64,000 bases of DNA from Pseudomonas citronellolis (GCF_900112375.1 NZ_FOLS01000002.1:255550-319549); one strand, 5' to 3'. Counted from the stretch's first letter, positions 17,365 to 25,602 are shown. Notes: a model not told the origin generated them from the sequence alone. Numbers and translations are program-made.

Positions 17365-17832
17365 TCAAGCACGCGCCTGGAACATCCGCTCGTCATACAT
17401 GAAGTCGTAGCTGTCCTCGACCCGCACCCGACTCATCGCCGGGTGCCGCGGGTTGAGCAGGAGGTTCCACTCCAGCGGCAGCACCGCCGAGGGCACTATC
17501 AGGCCGAGCTGTTCGCCGGCCTGCAGCCAGCGGGTGCCGTAGTCCATGCTCGGGCGATCCGCCGGTAGGCTGTTCCAGCCTTCGGGCAGGTCCCGGGGAT
17601 CGGGCTTGAGGTAGAGGTCGTCGCCTTCCGGGAGCCGGAAGGCGGTGATCTTCATCGGGAAGGTCGGCCGGCCGCTGGCGTGCACGAAGGTTTCCAGGCA
17701 GCAGATGGCCGGCGTCAGGCCCAGGTAGACGACCGGCACGTCGCGGTGGTTCCAGCGCCCGCCGAGGATGGCCGCGCCCTGGCCGCTCAGGTCGCTGGCC
17801 CGGGCCGCCTTGGCGACGCGCCAGGCCCGCAT
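17365..17832 (-). CDS. RES-domain toxin
   Basis: The 155-aa protein is a RES-domain toxin, named for its conserved Arg, Glu and Ser. The sequence shows GGRWNHRDVPVVYLGLTPAICCLETFVH, with the Arg, Tyr and Glu expected in the ADP-ribosyltransferase-like NAD pocket. Characterised RES toxins degrade NAD+. The ATG overlaps the antitoxin stop (TGATG), showing translational coupling. It converges with yoeB, with only 18 bp between the stop codons. Confidence 0.85.
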   Translation of the reverse strand: MRAWRVAKAARASDLSGQGAAILGGRWNHRDVPVVYLGLTPAICCLETFVHASGRPTFPMKITAFRLPEGDDLYLKPDPRDLPEGWNSLPADRPSMDYGTRWLQAGEQLGLIVPSAVLPLEWNLLLNPRHPAMSRVRVEDSYDFMYDERMFQARA

Positions 17833-18290
17833 CAGGCGGCCCCGCCCCACTCCAGCGCGTGCAGCACGCGGCGTACCTGATTGGCGCCTATCTCGGTGTC
17901 GCAGAGGCTCAGCGGCGTCTGGCCGCCGAGGGCCTGGTTGGGGCGCTCCAGCCACTGGGCCGCGGCGTCCTTGTCCTCGAACACCTGTTCGGCCAGCACG
18001 GCCACCGAGGCCAGGCGGTCGAGGCGCTCCGAAGTGACTACGTCCAGCGCCTGGTCGGCCTTCTTCTTGCGCTCGTAGGTGGACAGGGAGATGTTGAACA
18101 GCTCGACGAAGCCGGGGCCGCTGATGCGGAAGGTATCGCGCACCGATTCGACCCAGCGCCAGCTCAAGCCGTGGCGGATGTGCTGCAGCCGCTGGGCCTC
18201 GGTGAGGCTGGCATGGTCGTGCACCAGATGCCAGAACACCGGGGACGGCGAGTCGCTGCGACGACGATCTTCCGTCTTGATGGCCAACAT
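17832..18290 (-). CDS. Xre/MbcA/ParS-family antitoxin of the RES toxin
   Basis: The 152-aa protein has an N-terminal helical DNA-binding region (HASLTEAQRLQHIRHGLSWRWVESV, FNISLSTYERKKKADQALD). A C-terminal antitoxin MbcA/ParS toxin-binding domain follows (FEDKDAAAQWLERPNQALGGQTPLSL, ending VRRVLHALEWGG). It neutralises the RES toxin and represses the operon. AGGAGG lies just before ATG at 18290. The AT-rich stretch 18300-18430 presumably holds its promoter and operator. Confidence 0.85.
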   Translation of the reverse strand: MLAIKTEDRRRSDSPSPVFWHLVHDHASLTEAQRLQHIRHGLSWRWVESVRDTFRISGPGFVELFNISLSTYERKKKADQALDVVTSERLDRLASVAVLAEQVFEDKDAAAQWLERPNQALGGQTPLSLCDTEIGANQVRRVLHALEWGGAA

Positions 18291-18483
18291 GCGACCTCCT
18301 CAAATGATGAAAAACAAACCGTCAAATGAAGGCTACTCCTTTCCGGCGGATTTGCCCAGCCAGGATGCCGGAAGCAGGTGGGCGCACAGCACATGAACAA
18401 AATATTGCACACAACTTTTGAACAGCTGATTCCCTGCCTAGGGCTCCCCCCAATAAAACAGGGAGATCCGTTGTCATCGACTC

Positions 18484-18534
18484 ATTGCCTGAGCCTATCG
18501 ATTTGCCAATTTCCCTAAGCTCAGGCAATATACT
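18484..18534 (+). promoter_or_regulatory. Candidate promoter and operator of the mdtJI leader
   Basis: ATTGCCTGAGC (18484-18494) and GCTCAGGCAAT (18519-18529) form a perfect 11-bp inverted repeat with a 24-bp spacer. The distal arm ends in the first base of a -10-like TATACT (18529-18534), so a bound protein would contact the polymerase site. No good -35 is seen at normal spacing, which would fit activator dependence. The transcript would start near 18541, next to the upstream ORF start. Confidence 0.5.
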
Positions 18535-18541
18535 GTGCATT

Positions 18542-18619
18542 ATGTTGAACACAACGCTTTACCGCCTCTCCACTTCCCGCCTGGTCGCCCGCGAGCGTCA
18601 CTGGACCGGCGACCTCTAG
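18542..18619 (+). CDS. 25-codon upstream ORF (leader peptide) of mdtJI
   Basis: ATG to TAG encodes 25 residues ending LVARERHWTGDL. It lies 142 bp before mdtJ. There is no ribosome site in front, and if transcription starts at the TATACT-directed position the mRNA would be nearly leaderless. The GCCCTCCC immediately after its stop is complementary to the mdtJ ribosome site. E. coli mdtJI also has a translated upstream ORF (mdtU) needed for spermidine response, as I recall. I could not establish sequence homology. Coding function is inferred from arrangement. Confidence 0.5.
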   Translation: MLNTTLYRLSTSRLVARERHWTGDL

Positions 18620-18620
18620 C

Positions 18621-18755
18621 GCCCTCCCCGAAGTCACGTCTTTGGTGACGATGCGCACGAGCGTATCGCCGCTCGCCCAGCGTCACCTCCCCGTTCCGAC
18701 TTTCCGCCTGGCCACGCGTCCGTTCGCGAGGGCAGCGGCTTGCCCAAGGGAGGGC
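18621..18755 (+). promoter_or_regulatory. mdtJI leader: anti-Shine-Dalgarno and alternative hairpins
   Basis: GCCCTCCC (18621-18628) can pair over 8 bp with GGGAGGGC (18748-18755), which contains the mdtJ ribosome site. Between them GTCAC/GTGAC (18633-18649) forms one hairpin. The overlapping GGTGACG (18644-18650) can instead pair with CGTCACC (18681-18687), enclosing CGAGCG/CGCTCG (18658-18675). GTGACG can also pair with CGTCAC (18596-18601) inside the upstream ORF. These mutually exclusive pairings resemble a translational attenuator. Confidence 0.55.
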
Positions 18756-18761
18756 TCGATC

Positions 18762-19121
18762 ATGCGTTCCTGGATCTATCTGTTCGCCGCCATCGGTTTC
18801 GAAGTGGTCGGCACCACTTCGATGAAACTCACCACCACCCTGGCCCCGTTCTATGGCCACCTGCTGATGTACGCCATGGTCGGCCTGTCGTACTACTTCC
18901 TGTCGCTGGCCATCAAGCGCGTGCCGGTGGGCGTGGCCTACGCCCTCTGGGAAGGCATCGGCATAGTCCTCATCACCCTGGTCAGCGTCGCCTGGCTGGG
19001 CGAGAACCTGGCCCCGGAGAAGGTCCTGGGCCTGGCCGTGATGATCGCCGGCATCCTGCTGGTCAAGTCCGGCACCCGCAGCAAGCGCGAGCCGTCCGCA
19101 GAGGAGGCCGTCACATGCTGA
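18762..19121 (+). CDS. mdtJ: Spermidine exporter SMR subunit MdtJ
   Basis: The 119-aa protein has four membrane segments of the small multidrug resistance family. The membrane Glu lies in [11 protein letters not shown]. The segment [19 protein letters not shown] followed by [10 protein letters not shown] is close to E. coli MdtJ as I recall it. MdtJ and MdtI together export spermidine. The start follows GGGAGGGCTCGATC. It overlaps mdtI by 7 bases, and the unusual leader suggests inducible expression. Confidence 0.88.
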   Translation: MRSWIYLFAAIGFEVVGTTSMKLTTTLAPFYGHLLMYAMVGLSYYFLSLAIKRVPVGVAYALWEGIGIVLITLVSVAWLGENLAPEKVLGLAVMIAGILLVKSGTRSKREPSAEEAVTC

Positions 19122-19444
19122 GCCTCGATTGGGTTCCGTTCGCCTGGCTGGGCCTGGCGATCGTGCTGGAAGTGATCGCCAACCTGCTGCTGAAGTATTC
19201 CGACGGCTTCCGCAGGCGCGCCCTGGGCGTCACCTCGATCCTTTGCGTGCTGGGCGCCTTCTCGGCCCTGGCGCAGGCGGTGAAGGACATAGAACTGTCG
19301 GTGGCCTACGCGGTGTGGGGTGGCTTCGGCATCCTCGCCACCGTGGCCATGGGCTGGGCGCTGTTCGGCCAGCGCCTGGTGTGGCGTGGCTGGCTCGGGT
19401 TGGGCTTGCTGGTGGTAGGGATGGCGCTGTTGAAGCTGGCCTGA
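19115..19444 (+). CDS. mdtI: Spermidine exporter SMR subunit MdtI
   Basis: The 109-aa protein has four membrane segments and matches MdtI closely ([45 protein letters not shown]). The membrane Glu lies in VLEVIAN. It pairs with MdtJ in the inner membrane. The ATG lies inside the mdtJ end, so translation is coupled. GAGGAGGCC lies a few bases upstream. A strong terminator follows 6 bases after the stop. Confidence 0.88.
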   Translation: MLSLDWVPFAWLGLAIVLEVIANLLLKYSDGFRRRALGVTSILCVLGAFSALAQAVKDIELSVAYAVWGGFGILATVAMGWALFGQRLVWRGWLGLGLLVVGMALLKLA

Positions 19445-19450
19445 GGAAAC

Positions 19451-19487
19451 GAAAACGGGGCGCCGCATTGGCGCCCCGTTTTCATTT
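19451..19487. terminator. Strong rho-independent terminator after mdtI
   Basis: GAAAACGGGGCGCC (19451-19464) and GGCGCCCCGTTTTC (19470-19483) form a perfect 14-bp stem with a 5-base loop, followed by ATTT. The A/T ends of the stem make it usable from both strands. It separates mdtI from the REP array. Confidence 0.85.
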
Positions 19488-19502
19488 GGGAGTGACGGAT
19501 AC

Positions 19503-19882
19503 CTGTAGGAGCGGGCCCTGCCCGCGATTTCGCGCGCAGGGCGCGCTCCTACAAGGGCACGGCGTATGGGCAACCTGTAGGAGCAGGCCCTGCCTGCGAT
19601 TCGCGCGCAAGGCGCGCTCCTACAAGGGCAGGGCGTATGGGCAACCTGTAGGAGCGGATCTCATCCGCGAATCGCGCCGGGATGGCCGGCTATCGCGGAC
19701 AAGGTGCTCCTACGGTTGAACTACGTGCCTCACGGAAACCTGTTGTAGGAGCAGGCCCTGCCTGCGATTCGCGCGCAGGGCGCGCTCCTACAAGGGCACG
19801 GCGTATGGGTAACCTGTAGGAGCGAGCTTGCTCGCGAACCAACCCCGCTGCGGAGCCGTTCGCGAGCAAGCTCGCTCCTACG
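19503..19882. repeat. Array of five REP units, mostly 72-bp period
   Basis: Five TGTAGGAGC...GCTCCTACA units begin at 19504, 19576, 19648, 19744 and 19816, so the spacing is 72, 72, 96 and 72 bp. The linkers (ACAAGGGCACGGCGTATGGG) are also repeated, so the array grew by duplication of a unit plus linker. Cores differ (GGGCCCTGCCC, AGGCCCTGCCT, CGGATCTCATCCG, CGAGCTTGCTCG), which keeps pairing. It fills the 447-bp gap between the converging mdtI and gabP genes, where no gene is seen. Confidence 0.85.
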
Positions 19883-19891
19883 AAGAGCCCA

Positions 19892-21292
19892 TCAGCGCTC
19901 GGCCACGCTCAGGCGTGTGGCGCCCTGCTCGCCACGCGCCCGGCGGCGGGTGACCAGCAGGCCGGAGCAGACGATGAGGATGCTCAGCAGCGCGGTGGCG
20001 GTCACTTCCACGCGGTGGTCCGGGCGCAGCAGCATCAGCACCAGTACGCCGACGATGAACAGGATCACGCCCCAGGTCAGCCAGGGGAACAGCCACATGC
20101 GGTACTGCGGCACCTGGCCCTCGGCGTTCATGCGCTTGCGCATGCGCAACTGGGAGATGGCGATCACCAGGTACACCAACAGGGCGATGGCGCCGGAGCT
20201 GGCCATGAGGAAGCCGAACACCTGCGCGGGCACCAGGTAGTTGGCGATCACCGTGGCGAAGGCCGCGGCGGTCGACAGCAGCACCGCCACCACCGGGGTG
20301 CCGGCGCGGCTGGTGATGCGCGCGGCGGCCGGGGCGTCGCCGCGGCTGCTCAGCGAGTAGAGCATGCGCGAGGCGGTGTACAGCGACGAGTTCAGGCAGC
20401 TGGTCACCGAGGTCAGCACCACCACGTCGATCAGCGCCTTGGCGTGGGGCACGCCGAGCACTTCCAGCACGGTCACGTAGGAGCCTTCGGCGGCCAGGCG
20501 CGAATCGGTCCAGGGCACCAGGGCGACGACGATGAAGATCGACAGGATGTAGAACAGGGTGATCCGCCAGATCACCGAGTTGGTGGCCTTGGAGATCTGC
20601 TTCTCGGCCGCGTCCGACTCGGCGGCGGCGATAGTCACCACTTCCGCGCCGAGGAACGAGAACATGGTGATCAGCATGGCGCTGAGCACCGCGCCGAAGC
20701 CGTTGGGCATGAAGCCGCCGTTGTCCCACAGGCGCGATACGCCGCTGACGCCGGTATCGGGCAGCAGGCCGAGGATGGCGCAGGCGCCGAGGACGATGAA
20801 GCCGACGATGGCGATCACCTTGACCAGCGCCAGCCAGAACTCGAACTCGCCGTAGTTCTTCACGCTGAACAGGTTGGTGACGGTGAGCAGCAGGGTGATG
20901 GCCAGGGACAGCACCCAGATATCCAGCTGCGGCACCCAGCTGTTGATGATGGTGGCGGCGATGTTCGCCTCGATGGGGATCACCAGGACCCAGAACCACC
21001 AGTACAGCCAGCCGATGGTGTAGCCGGCCCACTTGCCGATGGCGCGGTCGGCGTAGGTGGAGAAGGAGCCGGTGTCGGGCGACGCCACGGCCATCTCGGC
21101 CAGCATGCGCATGACGATCACCACCAGGGCGCCGGCCAGCATGTACGCGAGGATGGCCGCCGGGCCCGCCTCGGCGATGGCGCGGCCGGAGCCGACGAAC
21201 AGGCCGGCGCCGATCACGCCGGCAATGGACAGCATGGTCACATGCCGCGATTTCAACCCATGGCTCAGGTTGTTCTTGTTGAGCTGTTGCAT
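19892..21292 (-). CDS. gabP: GABA permease
   Basis: The 466-aa protein has twelve membrane segments of the amino acid-polyamine-organocation family. It starts NLSHGLKSRHVTMLSIAGVIGAGLFVGSG, the typical GabP/AAP N-terminus, and contains MLAEMAVASPDTGSFSTYADRAIGKWAGYTIGW. It imports 4-aminobutyrate across the inner membrane. The start follows AAGGTGAGACC. It is the last gene of the csiD-lhgO-gabD-gabT-gabP operon, 143 bp after gabT. Confidence 0.9.
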   Translation of the reverse strand: MQQLNKNNLSHGLKSRHVTMLSIAGVIGAGLFVGSGRAIAEAGPAAILAYMLAGALVVIVMRMLAEMAVASPDTGSFSTYADRAIGKWAGYTIGWLYWWFWVLVIPIEANIAATIINSWVPQLDIWVLSLAITLLLTVTNLFSVKNYGEFEFWLALVKVIAIVGFIVLGACAILGLLPDTGVSGVSRLWDNGGFMPNGFGAVLSAMLITMFSFLGAEVVTIAAAESDAAEKQISKATNSVIWRITLFYILSIFIVVALVPWTDSRLAAEGSYVTVLEVLGVPHAKALIDVVVLTSVTSCLNSSLYTASRMLYSLSSRGDAPAAARITSRAGTPVVAVLLSTAAAFATVIANYLVPAQVFGFLMASSGAIALLVYLVIAISQLRMRKRMNAEGQVPQYRMWLFPWLTWGVILFIVGVLVLMLLRPDHRVEVTATALLSILIVCSGLLVTRRRARGEQGATRLSVAER

Positions 21293-21435
21293 GGTCTCAC
21301 CTTGTAAAGCTGCGTCCCTGCGGCGGAAATGGCCCGGCCCACCCGTGCGTGGGCACGGGCGGGTACGGGGTCCGTCTTTGTTCTCTTCGGCGCGGCCCCT
21401 TCAGGGAAAGGGACCGCGGCGCACGCGGATGAACG

Positions 21436-22710
21436 TCAGGCCAGTTCGTCGAAGCACTCGCCGATGATGCCCAGGCCACGCTGCAGGTCGGCGTCGCTGA
21501 CGGTCAGCGGCACGAGGATGCGCAGGACGTTGTAGTAGGTGCCGCAGGACAGCAGCACCAGGCCCTTGTCGCGGGCCTTGGCGACGATCCTGGCGGTCAG
21601 CTCGGCGGCCGGGGTCTGGCCGTCGGCTTCGAACAATTCCACCGCGACCATGGCGCCGAGGATGCGCACGTCGCCCACGCTGGCGTGGCGCTCACCGATC
21701 TTGCGCAGGCCGGCGCCGAGGATTTCACCCACGGCCTGGGCGCGCTGCAGCAGGTTCTCTTCCTCGAAGGCCTCGATCACCGCCAGGGCGGCGGCGCAGG
21801 AGATCGGGTTGCCGGCGTAGGTGCCGCCCAGGCCGCCCGGGGCCACCGCGTCCATCAGTTCGGCCTTGCCGGCCACGCCGGCCAGCGGGAAGCCGCCGGC
21901 GATGGACTTGGCGAAGGTGGTCAGGTCGGCGGCGACGCCCATCTGCTCCATGGCGAAGAAGGTGCCGGTGCGGCCGGCGCCGGTCTGCACTTCGTCGGCG
22001 ATCAGCACGATGCCGTGCTCGTCGCACAGGGCGCGCAGGCGCTGCATGAAGTCCTTCGGCGCCGGGTTGAAGCCGCCCTCGCCCTGCACCGGCTCGAGGA
22101 TGATCGCGGCGATGTCGCGCGGCTGCGCGTCATTCTTGAAGATGCGCTCGATGCTGGCGATGGCGTCATCCACCGACACGCCGTGCAGCGCGTTCGGGTA
22201 CTGCGCGCGGAACACGCCGCCGGGCATCAGGCCCAGGCCGGCGGAGTACGGCACCACCTTGCCGGTCAGCGCCAGGGTGTAGTGGGTGCGGCCGTGGTAG
22301 GCGCCGGTGAAGGCGATCACGCCGCTGCGGCCGGTGGCGGCGCGGGCGATCTTGATGGCGTTCTCCACGGCTTCGGCGCCGGTGGTCACCAGCAGGGTCT
22401 TCTTCTCGAAGTCGCCGGGGAGCATGCCGTTGATCTTCTCGGCCAGGGCCACGTAGCCCTCGTAGCCGAACACGTGGAAGCAGGTGTGGGTCAGCTTGGC
22501 CATCTGCGCCTGCACGGCGGCCATCACCTTCGGGTGCAGGTGGCCGGTGTTGAGCACGGCGATGCCGCCGGCGAAGTCCAGGTATTCGCGGCCTTCCACG
22601 TCCCAGATGGTGGCGTTCTCGGCGCGCTCGGCGTAGATCTGGTGGATCTGGCCGACGCCGCGCGGGATGGCGGCCATGCGCCGTTGTTGCAGGCTCTGGT
22701 TGCTGTTCAT
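21436..22710 (-). CDS. gabT: 4-aminobutyrate aminotransferase
   Basis: The 424-aa protein is a class III PLP aminotransferase of GabT type. It shows TTGAEAVENAIKIARAATGR, GAYHGRTHYTLALTG, the PLP-ring Asp in LIADEVQTGAGRTGTFFAME and the Schiff-base Lys in TTFAKSIAGGFPLAGV. It converts GABA and 2-oxoglutarate to succinate semialdehyde and glutamate, and probably also acts on 5-aminovalerate in lysine breakdown. TGGAGACAGC precedes ATG. It is 37 bp after gabD. Confidence 0.93.
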   Translation of the reverse strand: MNSNQSLQQRRMAAIPRGVGQIHQIYAERAENATIWDVEGREYLDFAGGIAVLNTGHLHPKVMAAVQAQMAKLTHTCFHVFGYEGYVALAEKINGMLPGDFEKKTLLVTTGAEAVENAIKIARAATGRSGVIAFTGAYHGRTHYTLALTGKVVPYSAGLGLMPGGVFRAQYPNALHGVSVDDAIASIERIFKNDAQPRDIAAIILEPVQGEGGFNPAPKDFMQRLRALCDEHGIVLIADEVQTGAGRTGTFFAMEQMGVAADLTTFAKSIAGGFPLAGVAGKAELMDAVAPGGLGGTYAGNPISCAAALAVIEAFEEENLLQRAQAVGEILGAGLRKIGERHASVGDVRILGAMVAVELFEADGQTPAAELTARIVAKARDKGLVLLSCGTYYNVLRILVPLTVSDADLQRGLGIIGECFDELA

Positions 22711-22747
22711 GCTGTCTCCAGGTCAGGAATGGGTAGGCGGACGCGCG

Positions 22748-24196
22748 TTACACGCCGATGCACAGGTATTTGATTTCCAGGTAGTCCTCGATGCCGTACT
22801 TGGAGCCTTCGCGGCCCAGACCCGAGGCCTTGATGCCGCCGAACGGCGCGACTTCGTTGGAAATGATTCCGGTGTTGATGCCGACGATGCCGTACTCCAG
22901 CGCCTCGCCGACGCGGAACACGCGGCCCAGGTCGCGGGCGTAGAAGTAGGCGGCCAGGCCGAACTCGGTGTCGTTGGACATGGCGATCACCTCGGCCTCG
23001 TCCTTGAAGCGGAACAGCGGCGCCAGCGGACCGAAGGTCTCTTCCTTGGCCACGGCGGCGTCGTTCGGCACGTCGACCAGGATGGTCGGCTCGAAGAAGG
23101 TGCCGCCCAGGGCGTGGGGCTTGCCGCCGGCGACGACCTTGGCGCCCTTGCCCACGGCGTCGGCGATGTGCTCCTCGACCTTGGCCACGGCCTTGGCATC
23201 GATCAGCGGGCCGGTGGTGATGCCCTGCTCCAGGCCGTTGCCGATGTTCAGCTTGGCCACGGCAGCCTTGAGCTTCTCGACGAAGGCGTCGTACACGCCG
23301 TCCTGGATGTACAGGCGGTTGGCGCAGACGCAGGTCTGGCCGTTGTTGCGGTACTTGGAGACCAGCGCGCCGTCCACGGCGGCATCCAGGTCGGCGTCGT
23401 CGAAGACGATGAAGGGCGCGTTGCCGCCCAGCTCCAGGGAGACTTTCTTGATGTCCTTGGCGCACTCGGCCATCAGCTGGCGGCCGATTTCGGTGGAACC
23501 GGTGAAGGTCAGCTTGCGCACGATGGGGTTGCCGGTCAGCTCCCCGCCGACTTCGCCGGCGCTGCCGGTGACCACGCTGAACACGCCTTTCGGAATGCCG
23601 GCGCGCTCGGCCAGCTCGGCCAGGGCCAGCGCCGAGTACGGGGTCTGCGAAGCGGGTTTGAGGACCATGGTGCAACCGGCGGCCAGGGCCGGGCCGGCCT
23701 TGCGGGTGATCATCGCCGAGGGGAAGTTCCACGGGGTGATGGCCGCGGTGACGCCGATGGGCTGCTTGATCACCATCAGGCGCTTGTCCGGCTGGTGGCC
23801 GGGGATCATGTCGCCGTAGACGCGCTTGGCCTCTTCGCCGAACCACTCGAGGAAGGAGGCGGCGTAGGCGATCTCGCCCCTGGCTTCGGTCAGCGGCTTG
23901 CCCTGTTCGAGGGTCATCAGGCGGGCCAGGTCGTCCTGGTTTTCGATCATCAGTTCGAACCAGCGGCGCAGCTTGTTGGCGCGCTCCTTGGCGGTCAGCG
24001 CGCGCCAGGCCGGCAGGGCGCGGTCGGCGGCTTCGATGGCGCGGCGGGTCTCGGCGGCGCCCATCTTCGGCACGCTGCCGATGATCTCGTTAGTCGCCGG
24101 GTTGTTGACCTTGAGCGTCTGGCCGTTGTCGGCATCCACCCAGGCACCGTCGATGTAGGCCTGCTGGCGGAACAGGCTGGAGTCTTTGAGTTGCAC
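22748..24196 (-). CDS. gabD: Succinate-semialdehyde dehydrogenase (NADP+)
   Basis: The 482-aa protein is an aldehyde dehydrogenase with GabD-type features: PWNFPSAMITRK, FTGSTEIGRQLM, ELGGNAPFIVFDDADLD with the general-base Glu, and the nucleophile Cys in NNGQTCVCANR. It oxidises succinate semialdehyde to succinate and probably glutarate semialdehyde to glutarate. The start is a GTG at 24196 with GAGGAAGAACGC in front. It is 31 bp after lhgO. Confidence 0.93.
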   Translation of the reverse strand: MQLKDSSLFRQQAYIDGAWVDADNGQTLKVNNPATNEIIGSVPKMGAAETRRAIEAADRALPAWRALTAKERANKLRRWFELMIENQDDLARLMTLEQGKPLTEARGEIAYAASFLEWFGEEAKRVYGDMIPGHQPDKRLMVIKQPIGVTAAITPWNFPSAMITRKAGPALAAGCTMVLKPASQTPYSALALAELAERAGIPKGVFSVVTGSAGEVGGELTGNPIVRKLTFTGSTEIGRQLMAECAKDIKKVSLELGGNAPFIVFDDADLDAAVDGALVSKYRNNGQTCVCANRLYIQDGVYDAFVEKLKAAVAKLNIGNGLEQGITTGPLIDAKAVAKVEEHIADAVGKGAKVVAGGKPHALGGTFFEPTILVDVPNDAAVAKEETFGPLAPLFRFKDEAEVIAMSNDTEFGLAAYFYARDLGRVFRVGEALEYGIVGINTGIISNEVAPFGGIKASGLGREGSKYGIEDYLEIKYLCIGV

Positions 24197-24227
24197 GCGT
24201 TCTTCCTCGTTATCGGTGGCGGGCGGC

Positions 24228-25487
24228 TCAGCCGGCGGCCCGCAGGTTGTTGTCCGGGGTGGCGGCCTTGGCGAAGTTGCCGCCTTGGGCTGCGACCTGT
24301 TCGCGGACCTTCTCGACGATGTAGGCGCCGATCGGGATGGCCGAGGTGGCGGCCGGCGACGGCGCGTTGCAGACGTTGACGCTGCGCCTGGTGTTGACGA
24401 AGAGGAAGTCGTCGATCAGCTTGCCGTCGCGCGACACGGCCTGGGCGCGCACGCCGGCCGGGTACTCGGTGAGGTCGCTCTTGACGATGCTCGGGCAGTA
24501 CTTCTGCACTTCCTTGAGGTAGCCGCCCTTGAACAGCGAGTTCTTCATCTCGATCAGGCCCGGGCGCAGGTTCTTCGCCAGCACCTTGAGGATGCCCGGC
24601 GAAGTCAGTGTCTCGAACAGGTCGGAAAGGCTGACGTCGGTCTTGCGGTAGCCCTCGCGCTTCATCGCCAGCACCGCGTTGGGGCCGACGGTGACGGTGC
24701 CGTCGATCATCCGCGTCAGGTGCACGCCGAGGAACGGCATGGACGGGTCGGGGATCGGGTAGATCAGGTGGTTGACGATCTGGTTGTGCTGCTTGGGCAG
24801 CAGGTAGTACTCGCCGCGGAACGGGCAGATGATGAACTGCGGCTCCAGGCCCAGCATGCGCACGATGCGGTCGGCCATCAGGCCCGAGCAGGTGACCAGG
24901 TAGCGGCCGCGGAACTCGTTGTCGGTGGTGCGCACCACCACTTCCTCGGCGCGCTCGTCCAGCGCCGTCACCTCGGCGTTGTAGCGGATCTCGCCACCGG
25001 CGGCCTGGAACTCGCGGCCCATGGCGGCGGTGACTTCGGCGTAGCTGACGATGCCGCTGGAGGGCACGAAGATGCCGCCCATGCCGACGATGTTCGGCTC
25101 GCGCTCGCGCAGCTCGCCGGCGCTCAGCCAATGGCGCTCCAGGCCGTTGGCCGCGGTGCGCTCCCAGAGCGCCCGCATGCGCTCCATCTCCAGCTCGTTG
25201 GTGGCCACCAGCAGCTTGCCGCACTCATCAAAGCGGATGCCGTGCTTGTCGCAGAAGGCCTTGGTGGCCTTGTTGCCGGCCAGGCAGAACTTCGCCTTGA
25301 GGCTGCCGGGGGTGTAGTAGACGCCAGCGTGGATCACGCCGCTGTTGTGCCCGGTCTGGTGGCGCGCCGGGCCGGATTCCTTCTCCAGCAGGAGGATCTT
25401 CGCGTCCGGGTAGACCTGGGTGAGTTGCATCGCGGTGGACATGCCGACGATGCCGCCGCCGATGATGATGAAATCGTACACAGCCAT
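24228..25487 (-). CDS. lhgO: L-2-hydroxyglutarate dehydrogenase/oxidase
   Basis: The 419-aa protein is a DAO-type FAD enzyme. The N-terminal dinucleotide fold (YDFIIIGGGIVGMSTAMQL) is followed by LLLEKESGPARHQTGHNSGVIHAGVYY, the LhgO signature. It oxidises L-2-hydroxyglutarate to 2-oxoglutarate, the product of GlaH acting on glutarate, and passes electrons to the quinone pool. The start at 25487 has GAGGTA very close. An upstream frame extension to 25649 runs through repeat DNA and is not credible. It is separated from csiD by 115 bp carrying a hairpin repeat. Confidence 0.9.
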   Translation of the reverse strand: MAVYDFIIIGGGIVGMSTAMQLTQVYPDAKILLLEKESGPARHQTGHNSGVIHAGVYYTPGSLKAKFCLAGNKATKAFCDKHGIRFDECGKLLVATNELEMERMRALWERTAANGLERHWLSAGELREREPNIVGMGGIFVPSSGIVSYAEVTAAMGREFQAAGGEIRYNAEVTALDERAEEVVVRTTDNEFRGRYLVTCSGLMADRIVRMLGLEPQFIICPFRGEYYLLPKQHNQIVNHLIYPIPDPSMPFLGVHLTRMIDGTVTVGPNAVLAMKREGYRKTDVSLSDLFETLTSPGILKVLAKNLRPGLIEMKNSLFKGGYLKEVQKYCPSIVKSDLTEYPAGVRAQAVSRDGKLIDDFLFVNTRRSVNVCNAPSPAATSAIPIGAYIVEKVREQVAAQGGNFAKAATPDNNLRAAG

Positions 25488-25519
25488 TACCTCGCGCACT
25501 GGCTCAGCTGAAAAAGACC

Positions 25520-25582
25520 CACAGGAGCGGGCCGCCGGCGAAGACCGTGCGCGGACCTTCGCGGGCGAGCCCGCTCCTGTGG
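25520..25582. repeat. Palindromic repeat between csiD and lhgO
   Basis: CCACAGGAGCGGGC and GCCCGCTCCTGTGG are the outer arms of a 63-bp imperfect palindrome. It is a CACAGGAGC variant of the REP family and lies within the operon. It may affect relative mRNA stability of csiD and the downstream genes. Confidence 0.7.
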
Positions 25583-25602
25583 CAAGGGTGACGCTGTCGG
25601 AA

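Noticed and set aside
18540..18761. Guanidine (ykkC-type) riboswitch before the SMR genes
   Set aside because: The exporters match MdtJ/MdtI and not Gdx/SugE. I do not see the ACGR-loop hairpins of mini-ykkC or a ykkC core. The upstream ORF and anti-ribosome-site arrangement explain the region better.
19503..19882. Possible CRISPR array because of regular 72-bp spacing
   Set aside because: The repeated units are palindromic REPs whose linkers are also repeated. There are no unique spacers and no cas genes.
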